Positions 52,817 to 62,848 of a stretch of 64,000 nt of DNA are shown here, piece by piece. The position numbers and the translations under genes are program-made. The stretch covers positions 457,616 to 521,615 of the forward strand of contig NZ_JAPWGY010000002.1 of the NCBI RefSeq assembly GCF_027214005.1, given 5' to 3'. The DNA is from Kiloniella laminariae. Its GTDB lineage: Bacteria; Pseudomonadota; Alphaproteobacteria; Kiloniellales; Kiloniellaceae. Under the pieces are notes generated by a model, which had not been told where the DNA came from, did no database searches, and was given only the letters and a program-made list of their open reading frames with translations. Every line of letters begins with the position of its first letter. Positions within the stretch are counted from its first letter, which is position 1.

Positions 52817-54529
52817 ATGTCGGATAATGCCACCTTGGATAAATCCCCCGTCAAGCGCCAGATCCACCCGGGATCAGGCCGCCGCAAACCGCCTGTTTTC
52901 GCCAAAGGGCGTCAACTGAACCCCGGCGCACAGGAAACCATTCATACTTTGCTTGGTAATCGTTCGCGCCAACGGGATCTTCTGATTGAACATCTCCACC
53001 TGATACAAGATACATTCGGCTGCCTTTCTGCTGATCATATGCAAGCCCTGGCGGACGAAATGAAACTTCCCATGGCTGAGGTCTATGAAGTCGCCTCTTT
53101 CTATGCACATTTCGACATTGTCCTGGATGGTGAAACAGCCCCCGCCGAGATTACAGTCCGGGTTTGTGAAAGCCTCAGCTGTGAAATGGCAGGTGCGGAT
53201 GAACTCCTCGGCAAACTTCCAGCAGCTGTCGCAAAAAATGTGAGAGTGGTAAAGGCGCCCTGTATGGGCCGCTGTGACTGTGCCCCGGTTGCCGAAGTCG
53301 GCCATAACCACGTCGAACATGCGACAGTCGAGAAAATTGTCCAGGTTGCGAATGCCAAAGATCTCGAACCCGCAAAGGTTCCCTACAGAGACTACGATGC
53401 CTATATTGCTGACGGTGGCTACAAAGTCCTGCGTGAATGTTACGAAGGCAAATATGAACGTGACCAGATTGTAGAGCTGTTGAAAAATACAGGACTACGC
53501 GGCCTTGGTGGCGCGGGTTTCCCGACAGGTCTCAAGTGGGGGATTATCCGCCAGCAGCCCAAACCCCGTCTTATGGCCATCAATGGCGATGAAGGTGAAC
53601 CCGGCACATTCAAAGACCGTCACTATCTGGAAACCGATCCCCATCGTTTTCTCGAAGGCATGCTGATTGGTGCCTGGGTCGGCGAAGTCGAAGCCAGTTA
53701 CATCTATATCCGCGACGAATACCCGGCTGTAATCAAACTCTTGAAAAAAGAAATCGATCGTCTTTATGCCGAAGGATTGAACAACGGGGTTAAGATTGAT
53801 CTTCGTCGCGGGGCCGGTGCCTATATCTGTGGTGAAGAGTCCGCGATGATTGAATCCATTGAGGGCAAGCGCGGTCTTCCCCGTCACAAACCTCCTTTCC
53901 CCTCACAGGTCGGACTTTTTGGCCTGCCAACCCTGACGAATAATGTCGAGACAGTCTATTGGGTCCGGGATCTGATTGAAAAAGGCCCAGAGTGGTTCAC
54001 CAGTGAAGGACGCAATGGCCGCAAAGGCCTTCGCTCATTCTCCGTTTCCGGTCGCGTCAAGAACCCTGGCGTTAAATTCGCCCCGGCTGGTATCACAATC
54101 AAAGAGCTGATTGCCGAATATTGTGATGGCATGGCCGAGGGCCACGAGTTTAAGGCCTATCTTCCTGGCGGTGCTTCTGGGGGCATCCTCCCCGCCAGCC
54201 TGGGCGACGTTCCTCTGGATTTTGATACGCTTCAGGCTCACGGCTGTTTTATCGGCTCTGCAGCGATCGTCGTTCTTTCTGACCAGGACAAGATGCGTGA
54301 TGTTGCCAGCAACCTGATGCGTTTTTTCGAAGACGAAAGCTGCGGACAATGTACCCCTTGTCGCAACGGCACAGAAAAAGCCGTCAAGCTCATGCAGGAA
54401 GAAACCTGGGATCAGGAACTTCTTAAAGAACTCTCGACTGTTATGATGGATGCATCCATCTGCGGTCTCGGGCAGGCTGCCCCTAACCCCTTGCTATCGG
54501 TAATGAAACACTTTCCGGAGGAACTGTAA
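52817..54529 (+). CDS. fdsB: NAD-dependent formate dehydrogenase, fused gamma-beta subunit (FdsGB, NuoE-NuoF type)
   Basis: This subunit passes electrons from formate to NAD. Residues about 35-185 are NuoE-like, with a [2Fe-2S] pattern CESLSC ... CMGRC. Residues about 220-570 are NuoF-like: LRGLGGAGFPTGLKW and NGDEGEPGTFKDR for FMN/NAD, GAGAYICGEESAMIESIEG, and the [4Fe-4S] SCGQCTPCRNGT. In many bacteria fdsG and fdsB are separate genes; here they are one polypeptide. The stop overlaps fdsA by one base (TAATG). Confidence 0.92.
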   Translation: MSDNATLDKSPVKRQIHPGSGRRKPPVFAKGRQLNPGAQETIHTLLGNRSRQRDLLIEHLHLIQDTFGCLSADHMQALADEMKLPMAEVYEVASFYAHFDIVLDGETAPAEITVRVCESLSCEMAGADELLGKLPAAVAKNVRVVKAPCMGRCDCAPVAEVGHNHVEHATVEKIVQVANAKDLEPAKVPYRDYDAYIADGGYKVLRECYEGKYERDQIVELLKNTGLRGLGGAGFPTGLKWGIIRQQPKPRLMAINGDEGEPGTFKDRHYLETDPHRFLEGMLIGAWVGEVEASYIYIRDEYPAVIKLLKKEIDRLYAEGLNNGVKIDLRRGAGAYICGEESAMIESIEGKRGLPRHKPPFPSQVGLFGLPTLTNNVETVYWVRDLIEKGPEWFTSEGRNGRKGLRSFSVSGRVKNPGVKFAPAGITIKELIAEYCDGMAEGHEFKAYLPGGASGGILPASLGDVPLDFDTLQAHGCFIGSAAIVVLSDQDKMRDVASNLMRFFEDESCGQCTPCRNGTEKAVKLMQEETWDQELLKELSTVMMDASICGLGQAAPNPLLSVMKHFPEEL

Positions 54530-57309
54530 TGTCTGTAATTGCAAACAAAACCCCGGTTACCTTTACCCTTAACGGTCAACAGGTTGCAGCCCAGCCCGGC
54601 GAAACCATCTGGCAGGTGGCAGATCGCCTCGGCACAGAAATCCCCCACCTGTGCTACCAACCCGAGCCCGGCTATCGTGCTGACGGAAACTGCCGCGCCT
54701 GTATGGTTGAGATCGAAGGTGAGCGAACACTTGCGGCTTCCTGTATCCGGGCACCAAGCGAAGGAATGGTGGTCAACACCGCAACCCAGCGGGCAAAAAA
54801 AGCCCGTGAAATGGTCTTTGAACTTCTGGTCGCCGATCAGCCCGCCCGGGAAACCGCGCACGAACCAGATTCAAAATTCTGGAACTGGGCTTCTGACATC
54901 GGCGTGACATCCAGCAGGTTCCCGGCCCGTAAAAGCCCCGTCGCGGATCTCAGCCACACTGCCATTGCTGTAAACCTGGATGCTTGTATCAACTGTAATC
55001 TTTGTGTACGTGCCTGTCGTGAAGTCCAGGTTAACGACGTGATCGGCATGGCCTATCGCGGATCGAAAGCCAGCATCATTTTCGACTTTGATACAGAAAT
55101 GGGCGAAAGCACCTGTGTCGCCTGTGGTGAATGTGTCCAGGCTTGCCCGACCGGGGCCCTGATGGAAGGGGCTCTGCTCAATGCTGCGGGAACACGGACA
55201 GAATATGCGGATGAAATCATCAATTCCGTCTGCCCCTTCTGTGGTGTCGGCTGTCAAACCGAGGTCCATGTCAAGGACGACAAGATCCTCAAGATTGATG
55301 GACGCGATGGGCCTGCTAACGAAAAGCGCCTCTGCGTCAAAGGTCGCTTCGGGTTCGATTACATCCACAACCCCAACCGCCTGACCAAACCACTGATCCG
55401 CCGCGATGATGCCCCGCGCGGCTGGGACATCGAAGTTCCAGACAACGACTTTTCCAAGTTCTTCCGCGAAGCCACCTGGGAAGAAGCCCTGGAACGCGCA
55501 GCTACTGGTCTGAGCAAAATCCGGGATAGCAAAAGCCCCAAAGCTCTTGCCGGTTTTGGTTCCGCTAAAGGGTCAAACGAAGAAGCCTACCTCTTCCAGA
55601 AACTGGTTCGCACAGGTTTTGGCAGCAACAATGTGGATCACTGTACTCGCCTGTGTCACGCCTCCTCTGTTGCCGCTTTGATGGAAGGTGTCGGTTCCGG
55701 TGCCGTCTCCGCCCCCTTTACCTCGGTTGCTGATTCCGACTGCATCATCATCATCGGCTGTCGCCCCGGCTGGAACCACCCCGTCGCGGCGACCTACATC
55801 AAACAGGCGGCAAAAGATCCAGACAAACATCTCTTTGTCATGGACCCGCGTGGACAGAACCTGGTGCGTTATGCCGACAAGCATCTGCAGTTCAAGCCTG
55901 GCCGCGACGTCGCCATGCTCAACGCGATGATCTATACCATCATCGAAGAGAACCTCTATGATGTGCAATATGTTCAGGCCAACACCGAAGGCTTTGAAGA
56001 GCTGAAAGCCAACATCAAGGACTTCTCTCCCGAAGATATGGCAGAAATTTGCGGAATTGATGCCCAGACCCTTCGCGAAGTTGCCCGTATCTACGCCACG
56101 TCAAAAGCGTCGCTCATTCTCTGGGGCATGGGTGTCTCCCAGCATACCCATGGCACCGATAACGTCCGCAGCCTGATTGCCATGTCCCTGATTACCGGGC
56201 AAATCGGCCGACCAGGCACTGGACTGCACCCGCTTCGGGGACAGAACAACGTCCAGGGCGCCTCTGATGCCGGGCTTATCCCTATGCTCTACCCGGATTA
56301 CCAGTCCGTGGAAAATGCCGAAATCCGGAGCCGGATGGAGGATTTCTGGGGTATGGAACTGGACCGCAAAAAAGGTCTGACGGTTGTTGAAATCATGGAC
56401 GCCATTCATGATGGCGAGATCAACGGCATGTTTATCCAGGGCGAAAACCCTGCCATGTCTGACCCGGATCAGAAACACGCCCGCGAAGCCCTGTCGATGC
56501 TTGATCATCTTGTCGTTCAGGATATCTTCATGACAGAGACTGCCTGGCATGCAGATGTCATTCTGCCCTCTTCGGCGCATGCCGAGAAGGATGGAACCTT
56601 TACCAACACCAACAGGCAGGTGCAGATTGGCCGTGCCGCGGTTTCCCCTCCCGGCGAAGCGCGCCAGGACTGGGAACTGATCCAGGAAGTTGCCCAACGA
56701 ATGGGCCTAAGCTGGTCCTATACCCATCCCCGCGATGTCTTCAACGAAATGGCACAGATCATGCCTTCCCTGAACAACATCACCTGGGAAAGACTCGAGC
56801 GGGAAAACGTGGTTACCTACCCCTGCTCCAGTGCAGATGGCCCCGGCACAGAAATACTCTTTGCCCAGGGTTTCCCAACGGCCTCTGGTCGCGGCAAACT
56901 GGTCTCGACAGCACTTGTCGATCCGGCCGAGCTGCCGAATGAAGAGTTCCCTCTGGTCCTCACGACCGGACGTTTGCTCGAACACTGGCATACTGGTGCC
57001 ATGACACGACGCTCCAAGGTTCTCGACAACCTTGAACCGGAAGCTGTGGTTTTTGTAAATCGGCTTGATATGAACAAGCTGGGTGTTTCTGCTGGTGACT
57101 GGGTAAGCGTTTCAACCCGCCGAGGAACAATCAGCCTGAAAATCCGCCAGGACCGGGAAGTGCCGGAAGGCATGATCTTCATGCCGTTCTGCTTCTCTGA
57201 AGCGGCAGCAAACTTGCTGACCAACCCGCAGCTTGACCCCTTTGGCAAGATTCCCGAATTCAAATACAGCGCCGCCAGAATGGAGCGCCTCTCGGTTGCT
57301 GCCGAATAA
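54529..57309 (+). CDS. fdsA: NAD-dependent formate dehydrogenase alpha subunit FdsA
   Basis: The catalytic, cytoplasmic molybdenum or tungsten subunit that oxidises formate to CO2. The 926-residue product has an N-terminal [2Fe-2S] ferredoxin domain (CYQPEPGYRADGNCRACMVE), ferredoxin-type clusters (CINCNLCVRAC; CVACGECVQACPTG), a [4Fe-4S] motif at the start of the Mo domain (CPFCGVGCQTEV), and the active-site loop VDHCTRLCHASSVA, where the Cys is the expected metal ligand. A C-terminal Mo-dinucleotide domain follows. No fdsC or fdsD gene follows; a terminator does. Confidence 0.93.
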   Translation: MSVIANKTPVTFTLNGQQVAAQPGETIWQVADRLGTEIPHLCYQPEPGYRADGNCRACMVEIEGERTLAASCIRAPSEGMVVNTATQRAKKAREMVFELLVADQPARETAHEPDSKFWNWASDIGVTSSRFPARKSPVADLSHTAIAVNLDACINCNLCVRACREVQVNDVIGMAYRGSKASIIFDFDTEMGESTCVACGECVQACPTGALMEGALLNAAGTRTEYADEIINSVCPFCGVGCQTEVHVKDDKILKIDGRDGPANEKRLCVKGRFGFDYIHNPNRLTKPLIRRDDAPRGWDIEVPDNDFSKFFREATWEEALERAATGLSKIRDSKSPKALAGFGSAKGSNEEAYLFQKLVRTGFGSNNVDHCTRLCHASSVAALMEGVGSGAVSAPFTSVADSDCIIIIGCRPGWNHPVAATYIKQAAKDPDKHLFVMDPRGQNLVRYADKHLQFKPGRDVAMLNAMIYTIIEENLYDVQYVQANTEGFEELKANIKDFSPEDMAEICGIDAQTLREVARIYATSKASLILWGMGVSQHTHGTDNVRSLIAMSLITGQIGRPGTGLHPLRGQNNVQGASDAGLIPMLYPDYQSVENAEIRSRMEDFWGMELDRKKGLTVVEIMDAIHDGEINGMFIQGENPAMSDPDQKHAREALSMLDHLVVQDIFMTETAWHADVILPSSAHAEKDGTFTNTNRQVQIGRAAVSPPGEARQDWELIQEVAQRMGLSWSYTHPRDVFNEMAQIMPSLNNITWERLERENVVTYPCSSADGPGTEILFAQGFPTASGRGKLVSTALVDPAELPNEEFPLVLTTGRLLEHWHTGAMTRRSKVLDNLEPEAVVFVNRLDMNKLGVSAGDWVSVSTRRGTISLKIRQDREVPEGMIFMPFCFSEAAANLLTNPQLDPFGKIPEFKYSAARMERLSVAAE

Positions 57310-57337
57310 CGTCGGCACAAGAACACCATGCCAATTT

Positions 57338-57367
57338 AAAAAGGGTCGCAATCGCGGCCCTTTTTTT
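57338..57367 (+). terminator. Rho-independent terminator after fdsA
   Basis: A 12-bp stem with one G-T pair (57338-57349 with 57354-57365), a 4-nt loop and a T run. It is 28 bases after the stop. Confidence 0.9.
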
Positions 57368-57543
57368 ATGGAACGAATTTTCTTGCCGAAACAATTTCCA
57401 TAAAAATCCCAGCTCACATGAACGTGATAAAGCTTTATGCCATAGCCGGGCGAATACAGTGTTTACTAGGATAAAGGAATGTACCGGCACCACGGTACCA
57501 ACAGAACAACTGATCCTGCGTCAGAGAAACAGAGGTAACCCAG

Positions 57544-58131
57544 ATGGAAATCAGCTCGACACTCAAATTACTGGCTGCGGGTACAGCCATGTTTTCTTTC
57601 TTGACCACCCTTCACACTTCTGTTTCTGCCGAAGAAATTTCAGACGAAAAAGCCGCAGCAGAATACGAAGCTCTTGCTCCTGCTTTGAGAGAAGGTTACT
57701 CAAAATCCGGTCATCCGGTGGCGACAGAGTACTTCAACTGGCCTCGCTATAGCACTGTTCCCTATGCCTCCAGTACACATGGCGGCAGGCTGGTCCATAA
57801 CTACGCCAATGATATTGCCCAGAATTACGGTAAATTCGAAGAGGTCGGCACCCTGCCCGTCGGCTCGATTGCCGCCAAGGACAGTTTTAAAGTTACCAAG
57901 AATGGTGTGAAGCCTGGCCCGCTGTTTTTAATGGAAAAAATGGCTGCTGGTTTTAGTCCGGAAAACGGCGACTGGAAATACACTCTGGTAACACCCGATG
58001 GGAAAATCTTTGGCGAAACCAACGGGACCAATTCAAAGAAAGTGAAATTCTGTGCTGATTGCCATAATGCTGTTGGCGAAGATCAGGACTATCTGTTCTT
58101 TTTACCTGACGATTACCGGGTTCAGAACTGA
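57544..58131 (+). CDS. Cytochrome P460-family c-type cytochrome
   Basis: A periplasmic 195-residue protein: signal peptide (cleavage near VSA, residue 29), a beta-rich P460/cytochrome c'-beta-like region with WPRYSTVPYASSTHGGRLVHNYAN and KVTKNGVKPGPLFLMEKM, and one c-type haem site CADCH (170-174) near the C-terminus. Members bind NO or oxidise hydroxylamine, but many have unknown roles. AGAGG precedes the ATG. It is a single gene between terminators, so a link to formate oxidation is only positional. Confidence 0.85.
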   Translation: MEISSTLKLLAAGTAMFSFLTTLHTSVSAEEISDEKAAAEYEALAPALREGYSKSGHPVATEYFNWPRYSTVPYASSTHGGRLVHNYANDIAQNYGKFEEVGTLPVGSIAAKDSFKVTKNGVKPGPLFLMEKMAAGFSPENGDWKYTLVTPDGKIFGETNGTNSKKVKFCADCHNAVGEDQDYLFFLPDDYRVQN

Positions 58132-58159
58132 TCAACCTGATTTTCACAAGGAGTTCTCG

Positions 58160-58193
58160 ATGAGGCTGGGAAATATTCCAGCCTCATTTTTTT
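58160..58193 (+). terminator. Rho-independent terminator after the cytochrome P460 gene
   Basis: A 10-bp perfect stem (58160-58169 with 58178-58187), 8-nt loop and T run, 28 bases after the stop. Confidence 0.92.
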
Positions 58194-58227
58194 CACTAAC
58201 CTGCCGCGATAACAACCTCAAGAAGCC

Positions 58228-59814
58228 TCAGGCACTCATCAGGGTTTGCTGAGGGTAATCTTCGGCAGATTTTCCGGTGACGACACGCTCTGGGGGGAAG
58301 GTCAGGATCACCGAAGTGCCAACGCCCAGTTCACTCTCGATGGCCAGTCGTCCGTTGTGCAACTCCATCAAGGACAAAGCCAAAGACAACCCCAGCCCGG
58401 TACCTTCTATGGTTTTGGTATAGCTTGATTCACATTGCTCAAAAGGTTTGATCACCCGGTCAAGATCTTCTTTGGCAATCCCGATCCCTGTATCGGAAAT
58501 AATAATCGCCAGCTCTCCCCCGGTCGCTGCTGGCACGACCCTGGCGACAATAGCCCCGCCCTCTGGTGTAAATTTCACGGCATTGGAAGCAAGATTTATA
58601 ACAACCTGTTTCAACAGACGTTCATCGACCAACAGATGTGGGAGGTTTGCATCCACTTCGGTTTGCAATCTGATATTTTTTTCTTGAGCTTGCCGTTTGA
58701 CAAACCGGTATGCTGACTCGATTGCGCTTTCAATATCGACGGCAGTTTCATGCAGCGTTATCTCCCCCGCCTCCACGCGCGAAAGATCCAGAATGTCGTT
58801 GACGATCGTCAGAAGGTGACACCCGCTATAGAGAATATCCTTGATATACTCCCGATATTTTGGCGGCTCAATTCGCCCCAGATGCTCTTCACTGATAAAC
58901 TCTGAAAAGCCGATAATCGCATTTAACGGCGTTCTGAGTTCATGGCTCATATTCGCTAGAAAGGTGGTTTTCATCCTATTGGCGGCTTCGGCCATTTCTT
59001 TTGCCTGTCGCAACTCATTCTGAACAGAGATCTGTTCAGAAATATCCCGCACGACTGCAGCGAAAATAAAACTGTCCCCTCTTTTGATTTTCATAACCGT
59101 TGCATCGGCAGGAAAAATTTCACCATTCCGTCTTAAGGCAGAAAGACCATTCCGGAATCCCATCGTTCTGTCGCTGCTCTGGTTGCCCCCGAAATCTTTC
59201 AGATTTTTCCCATCAGCATCACAGAAAGCATCGGGGATCAGCTGCTCCAGGCTGGTGCCAATAATTTCGGAACTTTGATAGCCAAACATCTTTTCCGCCC
59301 CCTTATTAAAGAGCGTCAGATCTCCCTGTTCATCCGTCGCAATAATCGCATCAGCTACCCCTTCGACAATACGCCCCATCAACTCCCGGGATGTTTCCAG
59401 TTCCTTGCGGACAGACATTCTGGCACTGATATCCCTCACCAGCAGCATTATGTGTGGTCGCCCGGAAGAAACCATCGGGTAAGCCCGCAAGTGCACATCA
59501 AAAAGAGTTCCCTTGGCCGAGCGGATTTCGCCACTTATCACATCAGCTTCTACTTCGGAATTTTCGCGTTTTCCCGCCATCAGAATCATCTGCTGATCTT
59601 CGGACGGCAGGGTGATCAGTTCAAAAATAGAATGACCAACAAGTCTCTCTGCAGGAAAACCAAAATTTCTGCAAACCGAAGGGTTACAGTAAAGAACAAG
59701 ACCGGAAAGATCCGTCACAAAAACAGCTTCAAAGCTCTGCTCAAGAAAAAGCCTGCTCACGTCACAGCACACAGCAGTAACATCCGGACACTCCAGCGAA
59801 TGTACACTCTTCAT
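58228..59814 (-). CDS. PAS-PAS sensor histidine kinase
   Basis: A soluble 528-residue sensor kinase with no membrane helix. It has two PAS domains (about 15-130 and 140-260), a HisKA domain with phospho-His H291 in FLANMSHELRTPLNAIIGFSEF, and an HATPase domain (VINLASNAVKFTPEGG, DTGIGIAKEDLDRV, GTGLGLSLALSLMELHNGRL). No adjacent response regulator is seen, so the partner is unknown. It is an orphan gene, convergent with the P460 gene. Confidence 0.92.
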   Translation of the reverse strand: MKSVHSLECPDVTAVCCDVSRLFLEQSFEAVFVTDLSGLVLYCNPSVCRNFGFPAERLVGHSIFELITLPSEDQQMILMAGKRENSEVEADVISGEIRSAKGTLFDVHLRAYPMVSSGRPHIMLLVRDISARMSVRKELETSRELMGRIVEGVADAIIATDEQGDLTLFNKGAEKMFGYQSSEIIGTSLEQLIPDAFCDADGKNLKDFGGNQSSDRTMGFRNGLSALRRNGEIFPADATVMKIKRGDSFIFAAVVRDISEQISVQNELRQAKEMAEAANRMKTTFLANMSHELRTPLNAIIGFSEFISEEHLGRIEPPKYREYIKDILYSGCHLLTIVNDILDLSRVEAGEITLHETAVDIESAIESAYRFVKRQAQEKNIRLQTEVDANLPHLLVDERLLKQVVINLASNAVKFTPEGGAIVARVVPAATGGELAIIISDTGIGIAKEDLDRVIKPFEQCESSYTKTIEGTGLGLSLALSLMELHNGRLAIESELGVGTSVILTFPPERVVTGKSAEDYPQQTLMSA

Positions 59815-60171
59815 TTAGGGCCTATTTTCTCTTGAGGCGGTTTCCTGGCAGAAAATCCCTCAACAGGAAACGCTGCCAGTACCCAAAAAGCAAAAACACG
59901 TAATAAAATCAAATGAAAAGAAAAAATTTATTCGTAAATATTTCATTTTGTTACCATTAAGAAAGATAACACCCAGAATTCACACCAATAAATTGAAAAC
60001 CATCACACCTGAAAAACCCAAAGATAAATATACATAAAAACCCATACTACAAATTCCAACAAAACCATCAGGAATATATTCTAATTATTTAAAATCGGAT
60101 AACTTCTCTGCCAAACTATAAGTGATAAATATTCAAAAAATTTATCATCAAAATATTTATCCGAAGAGCGA
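59815..60171. other. Intergenic region upstream of the histidine kinase
   Basis: 357 bases, AT-rich, with no supported gene. A hairpin-like sequence is at about 59839-59876 (GCGG-TTTCCTG with CAGGAAACGC) in the kinase 5' region. An AT-rich perfect inverted repeat (60123-60130 with 60140-60147) lies after the solute-binding protein stop and may act as a weak terminator. Confidence 0.4.
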
Positions 60172-60924
60172 TTATCTGTATTTCCCCTGAATCTCCTCAT
60201 AACTTCCATCTGAGAGAATTTCCATAAAGCCCTCATTAAAGCGAGTGAGAACAGAAGCAGCATCAGGCCATCTTTTACTGATACACAAATGATATGCCTT
60301 GGTACTTACGGGATAGTATTTAAGAGAAACGTCCTCTGACATGCTTTTGGTCAAATACCGGACAACATTCAGTTCTGAGTACAACAGCTCTATTCTGCCA
60401 GATATAAGCTTTTTAAGCGCTGAACGGTCATTGGGTGACAGATCATGATCAACACCGGCCTCATTCAGTTCCTGGCTGAAAACATACCCCTGTACCGAAC
60501 CAACTTTATAGTCTTTCGCCTCGGCCAGAGACCCCAGACTCTCAATTTCAGTATCCTCTCTGGCAACAAAACCTCTTTTTGAATAGCTGATAGGTTCAGA
60601 AAGCCAGAAGTGCTGCTTACGAACCGGGGCATCAGCACAGGACAGGATACCGCTTACTTTCCCTTTTTGCCCCATCTCAACCGCCCGCGCCCAGGGCATA
60701 AATTCAATCAGAACTTCTATCCCCTTCCTTCCAAACGCTGCAGTCACAGTCTCGACATCAAAACCTGGCAAGCCTCTTTCGCCATTTTCAATTTCAAAAG
60801 GCGGGAAATCCACAGCAAGTATCTTGATAACCTCTTGAGCCCGACTTTGCTGGATCGTGAAGAACAGAAGCAAGACAATCGTGCAGCAGATTAGCCCGTT
60901 ACATAGCGGAGAGGACAGCTTCAT
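60172..60924 (-). CDS. Family-3 extracellular solute-binding protein-like
   Basis: A periplasmic amino-acid-binding-type protein (SBP_bac_3). The start is set at the ATG at 60924 because it yields a good signal peptide (MKLSSPLCNGLICCTIVLLLFF, cleavage near SRAQ); the frame runs to 61032 with TTG. The mature part shows ILAVDFPPFEIENGERGLPGFDVETVTAAFGRKGIEVLIEFMPWARAVEMGQKGKV and SEPISYSKRGFVA. No permease or ATPase genes are adjacent, so it may be an orphan sensor-type binding protein rather than an importer component. Confidence 0.8.
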   Translation of the reverse strand: MKLSSPLCNGLICCTIVLLLFFTIQQSRAQEVIKILAVDFPPFEIENGERGLPGFDVETVTAAFGRKGIEVLIEFMPWARAVEMGQKGKVSGILSCADAPVRKQHFWLSEPISYSKRGFVAREDTEIESLGSLAEAKDYKVGSVQGYVFSQELNEAGVDHDLSPNDRSALKKLISGRIELLYSELNVVRYLTKSMSEDVSLKYYPVSTKAYHLCISKRWPDAASVLTRFNEGFMEILSDGSYEEIQGKYR

Positions 60925-61032
60925 TGAGAGACGTTGAGTATTCCAGGAGGCTATCTCAAACCGTTTTGTCATAAACTTCTCAATCAAATAGTGATCATAA
61001 ACCTGATCAATCAAATGTGCCCCCAAAGGCAA

Positions 61033-61346
61033 TCCCTGTAAAAACTCTAACGTGGAACACTTAACAAAACGATTAGAGTTGTAAATTTTCTCTATGATAA
61101 GAGGTTACACCCCAAATTGGACTTCCCTCACTCACAAGACATTAACTGGATGATATTATTATATTTTTTCAGAAAATTTGACTTACAAAACAATATTTCG
61201 ACTTGTTTCTACAAAACCGGCTGATATTGCCCAAGATCTGATAACGCTTTTCCATGGACAGAAAACACAGCGCACCTAAACTCTCTTTGTGAAGCCAAAC
61301 GACGGTTGTGTATAAAGAACTGCCTACCCTGGAAGAGTGATAGAAA
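61033..61346. other. Intergenic region between the solute-binding protein and amidase genes
   Basis: 314 bases with no supported gene. A perfect 8-bp inverted repeat AACTCTAA / TTAGAGTT (61043-61050 with 61073-61080) lies upstream of the solute-binding protein gene and could be an operator. Confidence 0.4.
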
Positions 61347-62771
61347 ATGCCCCGGTATCCGGATGAACAACTTATTCATGCCAGCGCCTGTGAAATCAGA
61401 GAACTGCTTCTCAAGAAAGAAATCTCGGCCCACGATCTTCTTGATGCACTGGAAAACCGCATTGCCCTTGTCGACAACAAGGTCAATGCACTCCCGACAC
61501 TCTGCTTCGAACGGGCGCGAACAACTGTGAATGAGTTGGAGAAGAAACCCGTCACGGAGCGAGGCATCCTTGGCGGAATCCCTGTTGCCATCAAAGACCT
61601 TACAGCGGTTAAGGGAGTTCGCACCACCTACGGCAGTCCGATCTTTGCCGACGAGATCCCGGACCATTCGGATGTCCTGGTCGAAACCATGGAAAAAAAC
61701 GGAGCCGTGATCTACGCCAAATCCAATACACCTGAATTTGGGGCCGGGGCCCACACCTTCAATCCGGTTTTCGGCACAACCTGCAATCCCTGGGATCTGA
61801 CAAAGTCAGCAGCGGGCTCCTCTGGCGGTGCAGCCGCTGCATTGGCAAGCGGCACAGCCTGGCTTGCGCATGGTTCCGATATGGGAGGATCTCTGCGTAA
61901 CCCCGCAAGCTTCTGCGGGGTTGTCGGTCTCAGGCCATCCCTGCATCTCGTGGCAAGCGGTCCCTCCCCGACACCGTTCCAAACACTCTCCATGCAGGGC
62001 CCCATGGCCAGAAATGTCGAAGATACCGCCTTGTTGCTTGATGCCATGGTCGGTTCTCACCCAACCAGCCCTTTGGCTCTGGACGCACCTGGGGAGCGTT
62101 TTCTCGCCACAAGCCGGAAAAAAACGCCCCCGAAGAAGATTGCCTTCAGTCCTGACCTTGGTGTCAGCCCGGTTGACCCGGAAATCCTTGATATTTGCAA
62201 AACAGCTGCCCTGCATTTTCAAGAAGCAGGGGTCATTGTCGAAGAAAGCTGTCCCGACCTGTCCGAAGCTCCCGAAGTTTTCAGACGATTGCGGGGACTG
62301 GATTTTCTTGTTGGCCTTGGACCACTACAGGAGGAACACCCGGGCAAGCTCAAGGAAGATATCATCCTGAACATTGAATATGGCCGAAACCTCAGTGCCG
62401 AAGATATTGCCTGGGCCGAGAGAAAACGCGGTGAGATTTATCACAGGATGCAAAGTTTCTTTGGGGAATATGATCTGCTTCTCTGTCCCGCGACGATCGT
62501 CCCCCCCTTTCCGATTGAGCAGCGTTATGTCAGTGAATGTGCCGGACAAAAATTCGAAAGCTATATCGACTGGCTTGCGCTGGTTTCCAGCATCACGATT
62601 ACGGCTTCTCCCGCCCTGTCTCTTCCTTGTGGTTTCACTTCTGCAGGACTGCCCGTGGGTCTGCAGCTTGTCGGACGCCCCCGTGCTGATGCCGAACTCC
62701 TCTCAGCAGCCAATTTGCTGGAAGAGATTCTCCCCAAAACACCAACACCAATTTTACCAAAAACGTTCTGA
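61347..62771 (+). CDS. Amidase signature family enzyme
   Basis: A 474-residue cytoplasmic amidase with the Ser-cisSer-Lys triad: Lys in VAIKDL (about residue 80), the Gly/Ser-rich SAAGSSGGAAAAL with the cis-Ser, and the nucleophile Ser in GSDMGGSLRNPAS. The N-terminal part (SACEIRELLLKKEISAHDLLDAL) also fits. It resembles generic amidases or the GatA family, but there are no gatB or gatC neighbours, so a carbon- or nitrogen-scavenging role is more likely. GGAAGAG lies just upstream of the ATG. Confidence 0.9.
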   Translation: MPRYPDEQLIHASACEIRELLLKKEISAHDLLDALENRIALVDNKVNALPTLCFERARTTVNELEKKPVTERGILGGIPVAIKDLTAVKGVRTTYGSPIFADEIPDHSDVLVETMEKNGAVIYAKSNTPEFGAGAHTFNPVFGTTCNPWDLTKSAAGSSGGAAAALASGTAWLAHGSDMGGSLRNPASFCGVVGLRPSLHLVASGPSPTPFQTLSMQGPMARNVEDTALLLDAMVGSHPTSPLALDAPGERFLATSRKKTPPKKIAFSPDLGVSPVDPEILDICKTAALHFQEAGVIVEESCPDLSEAPEVFRRLRGLDFLVGLGPLQEEHPGKLKEDIILNIEYGRNLSAEDIAWAERKRGEIYHRMQSFFGEYDLLLCPATIVPPFPIEQRYVSECAGQKFESYIDWLALVSSITITASPALSLPCGFTSAGLPVGLQLVGRPRADAELLSAANLLEEILPKTPTPILPKTF

Positions 62772-62848
62772 AATTTATTAGAAATCCCTGTCAAAAAAGA
62801 GAAACCTCCCTTTGGGAAGCTCCTCTGAGTGCAAACATTTCATAGATG

